DNA of 64,000 bases from Chondrilla cf. caribensis (Eukaryota; Porifera; Demospongiae; Chondrillida; Chondrillidae). This document shows, in pieces, positions 1-11,557 of this stretch (the stretch's first letter is position 1; each line of letters starts with the position of its first letter). A program made the position numbers and the translations under genes. The stretch covers positions 1,866,247 to 1,930,246 of the forward strand of contig OZ026554.1 in assembly GCA_964020155.1 (NCBI GenBank). Reading direction: 5' to 3'. The notes beneath the pieces were generated by a model. The model did no database searches and was not told the DNA's origin. It saw only the letters and a list, made by a program, of their open reading frames with translations.

Positions 1-466
1 GGATCCTGCCCATCAACAGGAGTTCCATGCTGGTCTTCTCCATCCTTGAGTACAGATACCTCCGGGACTGCAATGTAGCTGTGCTTTGTGTAGTCTTTAT
101 ATAGTAAGCTTGAAGTAGTGCACCATTCCAGCATGATGACCTTCAATCTTATGGCGAGGTATGTTTGGTTTCTGTATAATAATCCACAAGTAAAATTCAA
201 TTTAAGTATGTTATATTATAGTCTTACTATTATCACGTACATACAAGTTATGTATTAGTAGTGGCGAATCATTCAGATTATGCATGGCATTTTTTGGTAA
301 TGGCAGCGGCAATTTTATTTTAATTCAGAATAAATAAAACCCATGATTCAGGAAAAATAATGAAATCTGTTGCTTTTGACCCACTATTGTGTATGCATGC
401 ACATTATTATATTTAATCACAACGTACATGACACACACACACACACACGCACGCACGCACACACAC

Positions 467-523
<57 letters not shown>

Positions 524-3120
524 AACATAATTTTATGTAGCCAGACACATAAATATACATCATTGAATGTATGTCATCATTTTGTCAAAATTAATAATTA
601 TTATATTCTCTTCTAAAGAAGTGAAAAGTGGCAAGTCTGGTTACATTTGGCTACGTTGATATATGGTACATAGATAGTCAACAGAGACATATATGACATA
701 CGTACGTCTGTTTCGATTCCGATAACATAATATTTTTGCCGGTCTTTGTCTGATACAGGGTACGCCCACTTTGCCCTTCCAGTCACTCGCTTGCCGCCTG
801 TACTGTACACAGCTACCTCATCGTCTTCATAGAAGGTCCGACCTGTTTGGCTTTTGTCTGAGGGAAGAATGACACTCCTCCTTTCCACAGTGTTGGCTTG
901 TGCTCTGGATGTGATATTCAAGTTAAACGCTGTTAAGAAGATCCCATAGCCGTCCTTGCAGTGGAAATATCGCCTTTGCCGAAATGTCCCATCACAGACC
1001 CCCATAGCAACCTTTTATATCACAAATAATATAAAAGTTAACAACACAATTGTGCCTTACACATACTGTACACAAACAAAGTAACAGTTTCTAATGTAGT
1101 ACAGATATCCTATTATCGTGCATTTTTATGCACTACACTAGTTACTGTGGAGCTTTGGTTCACTTGGTGGACTGAAGGTCAATGGTATTAACTCCAGGAT
1201 TGGGGCATGATCGCAGCATGAAACTACATGGCAAACCTAGAGATTGGTTACTTGTTGGCACACAATCCATTAAGAGTGCACTGACATACTTTTCAATTCC
1301 TCCTGCCAACAAAAATCTGATAAATCATACGGTACAGGAACCTTGAAGCAATCTAGACAATACTTTCGACTTCTTGTGGGCTGTCTGTGGTAGCCCTTAT
1401 AATATTTCATTTCAACTTCCAGTATGCAACTACAAATATTTTAACTCAAATTACTAGTTTACATATAATAACAATTTTTTCGATGACATACAAATCTACA
1501 TATAGGTACTTATGTGGAGAAGTATCTGCACATAGTCCGCACCTAGTATTATTTCCATATTAACTCCCAATACTCCCAATAAGTAAGGCTCGACAGATAT
1601 CACATGCATATATACTAGTTTAATTTGCACTATGTGCAGAAACGTACTTTGCTACAGACCTATAATATGTGGATTTAGTGCTGTCACAAATATATTGACA
1701 TAATTGTAAAATTAATGTCTGTGAACATGGATGCAACATGGCTGCCCGTTTAGATGTTCCTAGTGATGGATGGAGGAACCCTACCCTTCAACTAATGAAA
1801 TGGGGAAAATTACTCATTATACAATAAAGTTGAAAATAGGGTCTAAATAACGTCTAGATTGCTTCAAGGTACCTAGCGTACGACTCCTGGGATGTTTGTT
1901 GACAGGAGGAATAGAAAGATAAGTGCTCTTTTAACAGATCTTGTGCCAACGACAAGCATAACCAACCTCTAGGTTTGCCTGGATAGGCATCCAAAGAAAC
2001 TTAAAATGACCTGAATTTGGGAGTTATTGGGCCTCCATGCAATCACATGAGTAGGAACATTTGAGACCACTACGGACCAGAAGCCATAGTACGTAATCAT
2101 GCTAAACCATTTGGTAATAATATGTATTCCTACACATATAACCGTAACAGTACATTGGTATGAAAATATTGCGTGTGTGAAAAAGAAGGCTGATTTCAAA
2201 TGCCGAGGATTAAAACTTGGGTTAAAAGTCGAGCACAAAGACTTTGCCGTACATAATATCTTTAGCAAAGGTGCTTTTGAACCTAGAAAAGTTGCCAAGT
2301 AATTAGAGTGTGAGGGCTGCAGCCACACCAGTTTTGGACTTGAATTGCTTGTTTACCAAAATGTCAAAACTTTGGTCTTGTTGTAGTTTCATTTGTTTAT
2401 TGACTCTAAGCCTGGTATTTCTAATTTATGAGGTCCAAAGAATCTGATTTTGCACAAGACATGGGGTGCGTAGTGCCTTCTGGTCTGAATTGTACAATGT
2501 CAGACGCATTACTCTTGTAAATGGGTGATAGCTGTTACATACATAACACAGCAGTTTCAAACCATAACAGGGCATTTGAATGAATCACTTATTAATTGTC
2601 ACAAGCATACAAACAGATACAGATAAACTGGATATAGCTACCTTTAATTCAATCCCAAAACGATATCCTTCTTCCCCATCAATTGGTCCAATGTACTTGA
2701 TGATACCACTCTGACAGGTTGATCCCGAAACAATTGTAGGTACTGAGACCCAAACATTGCTGTTGACTTGCAGGTTTTTATATTAACTGAATGTAATTTT
2801 TCTTTATCATTGAATAGAACTAAGCGGTCCCCAAGTTCCTTTACTGGTGCAATTAGCTTATACTCACTATCAGTTACATAGGACACATACAACATTGGGT
2901 AAACGACCCTCTTTGAAGGATCAGAGGCTAATGACCCACTGAACATGCCACTCTCAGAATGGCCATCACCAAGGAGCAAGTCTCCTTTTAAAACATGACT
3001 CGATCTAGAGCCTATTACAGCATCCTTTGCTTTCTTGAATATGGATGACCCATCTTTAGTCAAAGGTAAATCCTGAAGAGCTATGTAGTATTCCGGAGGT
3101 GGTACATGACCAGATGACAT
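1..3120 (-). pseudogene. CYLD-like CAP-Gly gene, copy A (partial, frame-broken)
   Basis: Exons seen: 3120-2642 (starts ATG, MSSGHVPPPEYY...), 1011-706, and 171 to the left window edge. Introns have GT..AG ends. Exon 1 resembles the N-terminal part and first half of the first CAP-Gly of CYLD. Exon 2 gives the second half (CDGTFRQRRYFHCKDGYGIF) and the first half of the next domain, ending GIETD. Both junctions match those of copy B, all phase 0. Two lesions are visible. Relative to copy B, exon 1 has about 5 extra bases near 2775-2785, so the rest reads out of frame. Exon 3 has about 4 extra bases near 104-110, giving a stop soon after it begins. The gene continues off the window, so a kinase end cannot be judged. 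It is likely a decaying paralog, though assembly indels could mimic this. Confidence 0.72.
430..522. repeat. (CA)n microsatellite with CG interruptions
   Basis: Dinucleotide CA run with scattered GC variants, inside intron 2 of CAP-Gly copy A. The paralogous site in copy B (15261-15291) is much shorter. The ORFs read through it on both strands are low-complexity artefacts. Confidence 0.95.
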
Positions 3121-4675
3121 CTAAGAGAGAAATACAGTCCAAAAGTGAGAAATCAACGTATTATATATTATAGTAAAGAGAAAGTTTGCATATGCCAAAT
3201 GCAATATCCTTTGAATGTAAAAATGAGGTACATATTATACTATAAAGTATTGCTCTATTTAATCAAACGTCAAATGCTACTACCAGCTACCAAACAACTG
3301 GACTGCAATGAATATATAATATTATGGAGAGGAATAAAATTCAACTCTGCATGCCACATATACTACAAATTACATGTTGAATCGAAAACTTCCCAGCTAT
3401 TGCTTCATTTTAAAGTACTAGAAGTAAAGACAACAAATTTCTATATATTTTGTGAATCAAAACGATTGCAACACCATGAAATACAAATTCTGTTGTAAAA
3501 GTTGGTATTTCACTGTTAAACATTGTGACATCCGAGTTTTTCTTAGAGATGGTTTACTATCGAGTGGTGCTTTCTCACTTAGTATTTATACCCTCAAGAC
3601 CATTACACCAGACTAGTCTTGGAAACAGCATCATCATTATGATGTCATTCTGAGGCTAAGACTAGGAGGCTTTTAGTTTCGTTTGGAGACTGCAAATGGC
3701 TACTGCAGTCAGTTGGTTCTGGTGAAACATGAACAGGGATGGAGACCACTTTGTTTGAAAACAATTTTAGGCAAATTCACAGCTAGCCTGTCCATGTCAA
3801 ATCGAAAAATGTCTTTCGGAAGCCCAAACGCAGTCTACACCCTCATAATAACATATAATCATGCATATATTTTATTGACTCCCCTCTCCACATTAAATCC
3901 AACCATATAATAAAATCTGCTCATAAAATAGTCGAATAATAAATAATATTCGAATCTAACACTCAAAAGTGATCCATGCATTGTTCAAGCCTCACCTTAT
4001 CTTTCGCAGTGATGAGAAAATACTAGTTTTCTACTACTTCCACAGTGTGTACGACACGTTCGGCAGAGTGGCACTCGAACAGTCCCTTACTATATACTAA
4101 TAATAGACTAGACGGAGGTAGAAATGGTATTTCATCCAATGCATATGGTGACCCGGTGTCACGGCTGTTTCGAGGCGGAAATTTAGTTGCCAAATTAAAT
4201 GCTTTGGAATGGGAATTATGAATTGGAAACTTCGGACGGACGAAAATTTACAGTACTACATTTCGTTGGCTATTAGCTATATAGCTCGTTCTCGTCCACC
4301 TGATGTTTTAAAGGTTGAAGAGCAATGGTAAGTAATATTTCGACATTTGAGTGATAAAGTGGACTGCTTGTGTACGCCGTTACCGAAAACACTTTCAATA
4401 AATAGACTTTTGAAGGCTCTTCCATCTTCCTCCGGGTTTTCCTTGCATATTGGTATAGGGTACTTTGTAGGGCATGCTTCGAGCATCATTTTGGTACATA
4501 ACGCACTCGTGAGCGTTTTTTTTGAATGGCAATCCAGTCGATAAAAACTTGACAATGGAAATTAACATGACAATGTGTAATATAGTGCGATATTTCCATA
4601 AGATATAAGTCAATGCTGTGTATACACTGTAATATTATGTGTTTTGGTGTGAGTGCATGTATGTGTGCGTGCATG
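3121..4675. other. Upstream region of copy A, with a decayed conserved block
   Basis: No gene can be supported. The stretch 3970-4420 is conserved with 22835-23260 and 35425-35850. In the third copy it is open for 138 codons on the plus strand but has no ATG in that frame. Here it is frame-broken. Copies A and B keep a good splice donor (AATG|GTAAGT, here near 4327) that the third copy has lost. It could be a lost exon or conserved promoter sequence for the divergent CAP-Gly gene. Confidence 0.4.
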
Positions 4676-4699
4676 TGTGTGTGTGTGTGTGTGTGTGTT

Positions 4700-4770
<71 letters not shown>
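4676..4770. repeat. (TG)n microsatellite
   Basis: Long TG run with a few TA interruptions. It is present at the paralogous positions 23520-23618 and, shortened, 36681-36720, so it predates the segmental duplication. Confidence 0.95.
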
Positions 4771-4773
<3 letters not shown>

Positions 4774-5099
4774 TATTACACTTGGTGTGTATAATGTCGT
4801 TGTATCTTGTTTTATAAGACTGTATTTACAATATGTCACAATAGCATCTGAATAGGCCACCAATCATCTTAAATTCTACACTGTCCATACTAATCATAGA
4901 ACACATGCAATCACAATGCACATTACCACCTTTATGCCCTTATTGAATTTGCATGTTGTTGCATGATGTTGCTATGGCTATTGTTTTAATTTGCAACACC
5001 TACAGTAATGTTGCAGCAGTGGGTACCTGTAAGTTTTACCATAATGTAATATGCTAATTCGTAGGTTTCACTGAATCCTTAAAATGCATTTACTTGTGT

Positions 5100-5305
5100 A
5101 ATATCTTCAACATCTAGTATTCCTGGATGACTAATAGTTCCTTGTTGTTCTAGTAGATCCGACATTTCCTTGTTCCTTGTCAAGACGAGAGGTCCTTGTG
5201 GTCCTCATACCCTTTCACCACATCTTTTGATTTCCAGGATGTCCTTGTAACCTCTATAATTTTCATGTACATATTGCAGTATCGGCATCAGATTCTGTGC
5301 ATTCG
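5100..5305 (-). pseudogene. Degenerate collagen-like exon relic (unit 1, downstream)
   Basis: On the minus strand this reads as a short helical stretch (conserved QYVHENYRG) followed by broken Gly-X-Y triplets. The same sequence recurs at about 8825-9075, 23935-24150, 28765-28990, 37060-37275 and 40740-40970, so two relics flank each collagen gene. Frames differ between copies and stops are present. This fits an old extra collagen exon that is decaying. Confidence 0.5.
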
Positions 5306-5476
5306 TCAGGGTAGCATCAGTAGTTGATTTGTGTATTATGATAATGTTATTTTATGTTTCAGCAGTGCTAAGAACCAAACCCTTGTTTCAATTCCTTTCA
5401 GTAGGGTTGAATGGCACAATATTAAGGAATCACACTGTCAGTTGAAATGGGATCACCTCGTAAGGACAAAACGCTA

Positions 5477-5477
<1 letters not shown>

Positions 5478-5540
<63 letters not shown>

Positions 5541-5562
5541 ATGTGCATGTGTGTGTGTGTGT
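5478..5562. repeat. (TG)n microsatellite
   Basis: Pure TG run with a short tail of variant units. Paralogous sites at 24304-24341 and near 37439 are much shorter. Confidence 0.95.
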
Positions 5563-5624
5563 TCAAGCAGATATGTATGTTAAGATAATTTGTATATACC
5601 TCATCATATATAATATATATATAC

Positions 5625-5876
5625 ATGAAATTTTGCATTGAACAGAACCAGATGGTGGATTGTATGTACACAGTCTACGTATATTGTGTTGTTGTCATAC
5701 CTGTTATATCAATCAATCAATCAATTAATAATTATTTCAGAGCATTCCATTATTCATTATTCGTGTTATATTGCATTCCATTATTCATGGTATTTATGAT
5801 AACAATGAAGTCCATTTTTATAAATTCCCATGTGCACTGCTTTTGCTTCCACTTGTATCTTATTTCATTGTCTTAA
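5625..5876 (+). other. Conserved 83-codon open frame (unit 1), function unknown
   Basis: ATG-started frame with a hydrophobic middle, downstream of and antisense-facing to the collagen gene. It stays open in all three units (also 24396-24647 and 37503-37754), with mostly conservative changes. The units are close relatives, so chance survival is plausible. No known domain and no promoter or splice evidence. Confidence 0.2.
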
Positions 5877-6060
5877 TTAATGTCAATCTGGTATGTGCAA
5901 CAAAGTGATATTATATTTGATATAGAAAGTTTGAAATAGCTCAATAGCAAATCAAGGCAAAACAAATACCTGAAAACAAGCCCTATATAAGTAAAGGTGA
6001 ACCTACAGCACTAAATCAGAATTTCATGACACATAATTCATAACATGTTGTACCATCTTA

Positions 6061-8236
6061 TTAGCCTAATGGTCCTTGGGATCCTTTGTCTCCTTTTGGT
6101 CCTTGTGGTCCTTGGGGTCCTGGCAGTCCTTTGTCTCCTTTTGGTCCTTGGCGTCCTTTTTCTCCTGGTGGTCCTGGTGGTCCTTTGGGTCCTTTGGGTC
6201 CTTTGTCTCCTTTTGGTCCTTGTGGTCCTTCATTTCCTTCTGGTCCTGGTGGTCCTTGGTGTCCTATCTTTCCTTGTAATCCTTTATCCCCCTTTTCACC
6301 ATCTATTCCATTACTTCCTGGCACTCCTGTGTCTCCTTTTACTCCATTTTCACCATCTGTTCCATTACGTCCTGGCACTCCTGTGTCTCCTTTCACTCCA
6401 GGTTCACCATTTGTTCCAGGTGGTCCTTGTCGCCCAGGCTTTCCTTTTTCTCCTTGTTGTCCTTGGGGTCCTTTGTCTCCTTTTGGTCCTTTTGGTCCTT
6501 GAAGACCTTGTGGTCCTGGTGGTCCTATCTCTCCTTGTGATCCTTTATCCCCCTTTTCACCATCTGTTCCATTACGTCCTGGCACCCCTGTGTCTCCTTT
6601 CACTCCACGTTCACCATTTGTTCCAGGTCGTCCTTGTGGCCCAGGCTCTCCATTTTCACCCTTCATTCCTGGTTTTCCACTAATACCGTTTGTTCCATTA
6701 AGTCCTGGCAGTCCTGTACTTCCTGTCGGTCCTAGTTTACCTCTCTGTCCTTTTTCTCCACGCTCACCTTTTGTTCCATTAAGACCTAGTGGTCCTGGTG
6801 GTCCTATCTCTCCTTGTGACCCTTGATCCCCCTTTCCACCATCTGTTCCATTACGTCCTGGCACCCCTTTGACTCCTTTCAGTCCTGGTTCACCTTTCCG
6901 GCCAGCATTTCCTGGCAGTCCCATTTCTCCACTTTCACCCTTGGTTCCATTAAGTCCAGTTGGTCCTCGGGGTCCTATGTCTCCTTTACGTCCTTGCAGT
7001 CCAGGATCTCCCTTCTCACCCTTTGTTCCATTTACCCCATTTAGTCCTGGTATTCCTCTATTCCCTTTTTCTCCAGGTGGACAATTGCAAACATCTTGTC
7101 GTCTAGTTCTTTCCAGGAGCTTATCTGTTTGAAAGACAATGAGTTTAATATGTAATCCAATTTAGCAATGTGCTTATATATGGATTAGCACATACAGTTT
7201 ACTATATATTCAATGTAGAATAAGGGTTTGTGCATATTTGTGTTTGTACATACATATATCCCTGAGACAGCAGAGAGAGTTTCTCCTGCATGTTATCATG
7301 AGTTCATCTTTGGTATGGTGTTTTGTATCTGTATATGTATATACATATATATATATATATATAAGTGTCAATTAGAATAGTTTGTGTCAGTATGCAGGCA
7401 CAAAGGACAGGAAGTCAGGTTTCCATTTGGAATCCAAAACGGAAAGGCCTATAATGGTGCATTTTAGTCGCCGACCGTGGCCGAATTCCCTACCTCTCCG
7501 CTCCCCAATCAGCCGAATATGTTGACTGTTCACGCCGAAACACGAAATATTATGTGTTAGGAGACATGTATAGGGGCATGCAGTGCTGTTTTCGTTCTTA
7601 TCCAGCAGAAATAAAAAAAAATAAAACTGCCCCGGGCGAATTTCTACTACTCGCGGCCGAATTTACTACTGCACGTGTAAACGACGAGAATAAAGAATTG
7701 GACTAAACTGGAAATAGAACGCAAAAGCTTCACCGAACGTTATATTTTCAGCTAAGGTTCCGTTTCAAAAATGGCCCCCAGTTGCAAGGAATTCAAGTGG
7801 AGGGGACGACAGTCTCACGAGTTTATTAACTCGATCGAATTACTTGTTCAATGCCCATCCCTAGTAATTTATCCCCGTACATCCAATTTTTTAATACATT
7901 TCTCAGTCGATCCAATCGTCGAATTACCTATTCGGTGTTTGATCGTGTAGTTTCTTACCGCGCCGGTAACGCCGTTTGGTGATTGGGGGATTGAAGAGGA
8001 CGGAATGTAGATACTATTTGAACCTCGACAAATTCACCTTTCACTTCAAGTGGTTCCAGTCTCTTCTCCAAATGCTCTATCTTCTGGTGAAGTGACTTGA
8101 TTTCTTCTTGTGACACCTTCATTCTGTTTTCAAGTTCTGAAAATGCCTTTTGCAAATCAGTGATCCCCCCAATACTGGTAGTCACCACACAGCACAAAAG
8201 AGCCACTTGTAGAAAGAGCTGAATGCTTGGATTCAT
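6061..8236 (-). CDS. Short secreted collagen, paralog 1
   Basis: Two exons: 8236-8038 and 7124-6061, joined in phase 1 (GTGAAT donor, CAG acceptor), 420 residues. The start is the ATG that opens a clear signal peptide ([16 protein letters not shown]...); upstream in-frame codons contain no ATG. After it comes a roughly 40-residue coiled coil ([20 protein letters not shown]...), likely the trimerisation neck, then a linker with CNCPPG, where the cysteines could tie chains together. The rest, about 330 residues, is Gly-X-Y triple helix to the stop, with no C-terminal NC1, C1q or fibrillar propeptide. The sequon NGT recurs inside the helix ([16 protein letters not shown]). An extracellular trimer is expected from family knowledge. 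The closest paralogs in the window are at 24828-28211 and 37878-40214. Confidence 0.9.
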
Positions 8237-8536
8237 AACTGTAGCTTCAGTCACTACTCTCAGTGGTGGTTTGTGGTAACCCAACAGAGTGGTCTGTTTT
8301 GAAAACAGGTCCACTTCTAATGATATTCATAGTGTATTTCTAGGTATGCCTAATGGTAAGCCATGTTTTGGGTACTTTCCATTGATATCCACAGAGAATG
8401 GGAATTGATATGGGAATCCCATACCCCCACGCCACATGAATGTGGAATCATTATTATAGTAAATTAAATGCTGCTCTGATATAAGCAAGTGGATTCATGT
8501 GTGTGTGGGGCTAAGCGTTTTGGTGTTATATAGTGC

Positions 8537-8537
<1 letters not shown>

Positions 8538-8604
<67 letters not shown>
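8538..8604. repeat. (TG)n microsatellite
   Basis: TG run upstream of collagen 1, shared with 28512-28590 and, shortened, 40515-40535. Confidence 0.95.
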
Positions 8605-8609
<5 letters not shown>

Positions 8610-8824
8610 TGTGCATGTATGTATGTGTTAGTACACATGGGGGTGTATAATGTCATTGTATCATGTTTTGTAAGACAGTATGACATTGTGCAATATAGCA
8701 TCTAAATAGTTTGCTAAGTTGCTATGGCTGTTGTTGTTTTGCAATGTCCACAGCAGTGGGTACCACTGGGTCTTCCCATAAAATGTAATTTGCCAATTTG
8801 TAGGTTTGACTGAACCCTTAAAAG

Positions 8825-9075
8825 AACAGTCACTTGTGTATCTTCAATAACTAGTATTCCTGGATGACTAGAAGTTCCTTGTTGTCCTAGTAGATCCAGT
8901 ATCTCTGACATTTGGTTGTTCCTTGGCAAGAGGAGAAGGTCCTTGTGGTCCTTGTGACCCTTTTACCACATCTTTTGATTTCCAGGATTTCCTTGTAACC
9001 TCTATAATTTTCATGTACATATTGCACTATCTGCATCTGTGCATTCATCAGGGTATCATCAGTAGTTGATTTGTG
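8825..9075 (-). pseudogene. Degenerate collagen-like exon relic (unit 1, upstream)
   Basis: Second relic of unit 1, same family as 5100-5305. The helical lead-in and a few Gly-X-Y triplets survive in mixed frames. Confidence 0.5.
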
Positions 9076-9218
9076 CATTATGATAATGTTATTTCATGTT
9101 TTGGCAGTGCTCAGAACCAAACCCTTGTTTCAATTCCTTTCAGTAGGGTTGAATGGTACAATATTAAGGAATCACACTGTCAGTTGAAATGGAATCCCTT
9201 CGTAAGGAAGAAAATGCT

Positions 9219-9221
<3 letters not shown>

Positions 9222-9262
<41 letters not shown>

Positions 9263-9300
9263 GTGTGTGTTTGTGCGTGCGTGCGTGCGTGCGTGTGTGT
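9222..9300. repeat. (TG)n microsatellite with TGCG variants
   Basis: TG run followed by GTGC repeats. It abuts the 3' end of the LINE relic, as it does at 29440-29560 in unit 2. Confidence 0.95.
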
Positions 9301-10140
9301 GCTAGAATCAATTCCAGCTCTGCCATCTGCTTCATCATAAACAGCTTCGGCTTCTCCTCCAATTCCTTTGCTAACATAGTATCAACCTTTCTCTACTGTA
9401 TGTGCTACTCTCAACATCTCCACAATCTCTTGATCACGAGCGTCTACTCCCATATCCTGCCACTCAAAATCCCTCATACATTTTGCCATGTTCTTAATCC
9501 ATACCCCTTTGCCTCTCTTGCCACCTTCCTTAACAGTCTCCCCTCATACACCTCACTAGTCAGAATCTTCATCCAGAATCTCATGCAGTGCATCTTGGCC
9601 TCCCATACAACTGGCAGTGACTTCATCTCCCACAACAGTGATGCCTAGTGATGTGGTATGCCCACTCCAAAGAACATCCTGAAGGCCCGCAGCTGTACTT
9701 GTTCGATAGATTCTACATTTCGGCAGCAGTCCAATATCTCTGATCTCCGACCGACATCTCAGCAGACATACTCCCAGAACCCTTCTCCCAGCCTCTACCT
9801 TATCCTCCACCATCTCTTTCAAGTCCATATGTTCATCTACAACACTTATACGATGAGACCATCGGGATTACCTCACCATCCACCTTGTACTTCACCTCAC
9901 ATCTAGCTACGTTCTTCTTACAGATATGGATGATCCCACACTTGTCTACATTGATCTTCACTCCCCACTCCTTACACCATTCAACCAAGTCTAAGAATAG
10001 TAACTTAAAGATCGAGTACTTTTCCCATTTCTCCTTTTGCAATTCCCTGTACCTGCTCCAAACAGTCCAGAGAGAAACTGATAGTATGTCGTGGTCAGTC
10101 TTCAGGGCTAACCATACCCCCTGTTTTGAGTAAAGGGAAA
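9301..10140 (-). pseudogene. LINE reverse-transcriptase relic (unit 1)
   Basis: Minus-strand fragments match the late part of a non-LTR reverse transcriptase. DLVEWCKEWGVKINVDKCG is the region after the catalytic YADD. A segment running from VDGEVIPMVSSYK into MVEDKVEAGRR and KPKLFMMKQMAEL is the thumb and C-terminal region. The fragments lie in different frames, so the element is dead. The same relic occurs at about 29561-30400 and, cut up, 41095-41290, so it was present before the unit was duplicated. Confidence 0.75.
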
Positions 10141-10287
10141 AATGTTAGATTCATAGTCTTTTGTTTAGGGGAGAATACACTTTTGTTTGTACCTAGCTCT
10201 TGTGTATTCCGAAAGAATTGGATTTTGTCATGTTGTCATTTACATCCGTACTTCGTGTAGTTTTATGGACACCATCGTAGAAGGTTA

Positions 10288-10920
10288 GGGTACTGTATGA
10301 TGTAGTGTGTGAATCTGAATGGTGCAGTTGGAGATTGTACATGTGAAATAGAGTGTGTTGGTCACCCCTCACCATACCCTATATAGCACCCTGTACCACC
10401 ATAGGTGCATGCATCCAGGCATACCTAGGTACATAGTCTTGACCGTGACAGTCTATGATCTATGATTCACCAACATTTTTGTGATGTCATTCCTTTCTTC
10501 TCATCTACTTTCAGATTGAGCAATTATCAGAGATTGTTCTATGGCTGTTATATATACCAGATTATAATACAGGTCATACAGTATATTACTGCTAATGTCC
10601 TAGCTACTAGCGATAGTAACCTCAGCTCTAACAAAGAATGTTCGGGTACTGTATGATGTAGTGTGTGAATCTGAATGATGCAGGTGGAGATTGTACAGTG
10701 GAGGTGAATGTGAGTGTGTTGCCGGTCACCCCCTCACAATACCCTGTACCGCACCCTGTACCACCGTAGGTGCATGTATCCATACATAGGTACATAGTCT
10801 CTACTATGATGCAACTACTTACAGATTGAGTGATTATCAGAGATTGTTCTATGGCTGTTATGCATACCAGATTATAATACAGGTCATGCAGTATATTATT
10901 AATTGCTAGTGTTCTTGATT
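10288..10920. repeat. Two-copy direct repeat, period about 356 bp
   Basis: A block beginning GGGTACTGTATGATGTAG at 10288 restarts at about 10644, with shared downstream segments such as ACCACC..TAGGTGCATG and CAGATTGAG..ATTATCAGAG. Unit 2 has the same pair at about 30537 and 30894. No coding potential seen. Confidence 0.75.
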
Positions 10921-11557
10921 ATCTTTTTAAGTAGACAGTACAATTATTGCAATTACATGTGTATTGTATTATGTATTATACAATAAGATCATGATCATGC
11001 AGTACATCAGACTGGTTCATGCATAATATGTAGTATTTTACTGTATATTTAATGTAATTATATCATTAGTAGTAGTAGTAGTATTATAACCTTATAATCT
11101 GTACAACCTGCATAATATTATATAAACTATGTATCATATTTTATAAATTAAACTGTAAACAAAACTATTATAATATTATATTATACAATTGAAAGTACTG
11201 TATGTATATTATACTGAAATAATTATATTATACCACTATTATAATAATATAAAAGTAACAATTATCCAATATTATTATTGCATTGCGTATAATATTAATA
11301 ATAATTATTATTATTGCAAACCATAATACAAATTATGTGTATAATATTATAATATTATACAGTGATATAAGAGTTAATACTAAATTTAAAACACAATTCT
11401 AGATCTACGTATATCTGCTGACAGCAACAATTAATACAAAAAACATGTTTGCTAACACTTGTACGTACACATAATTACCGAAATAAGGTACATCATACAC
11501 ACAACATTAATTATATTATATGAAACATAAAACTTTTCAATGCATACATATTTTTAG
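10921..11557. other. AT-rich low-complexity spacer downstream of the kinase
   Basis: Mostly TA-, ATT- and AATA-rich sequence with no credible ORF. It holds the 3' flank of CAP-Gly copy B. A counterpart lies at about 31200-32060, where the kinase exon that should follow has been deleted. Confidence 0.6.

Noticed and set aside
325..616. ORFs of 67-75 codons over the CA/TG run (and all similar ones at other microsatellites)
   Set aside because: Poly-(Cys-Val) or poly-(Thr-His) translations of dinucleotide repeats; no coding evidence.
6045..6683. Long plus-strand ORFs rich in Leu/Val or Ser/Pro over the collagen exons (also at 24820-26160 and 37865-38790)
   Set aside because: Antisense readings of Gly-X-Y coding DNA. 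The minus strand has signal peptide, splice sites and stop.
8237..8314. Extension of the collagen N-terminus by 26 codons
   Set aside because: The extended frame begins with GTG, not ATG. The ATG at 8236 opens a proper signal peptide, and the same holds in both paralogs.
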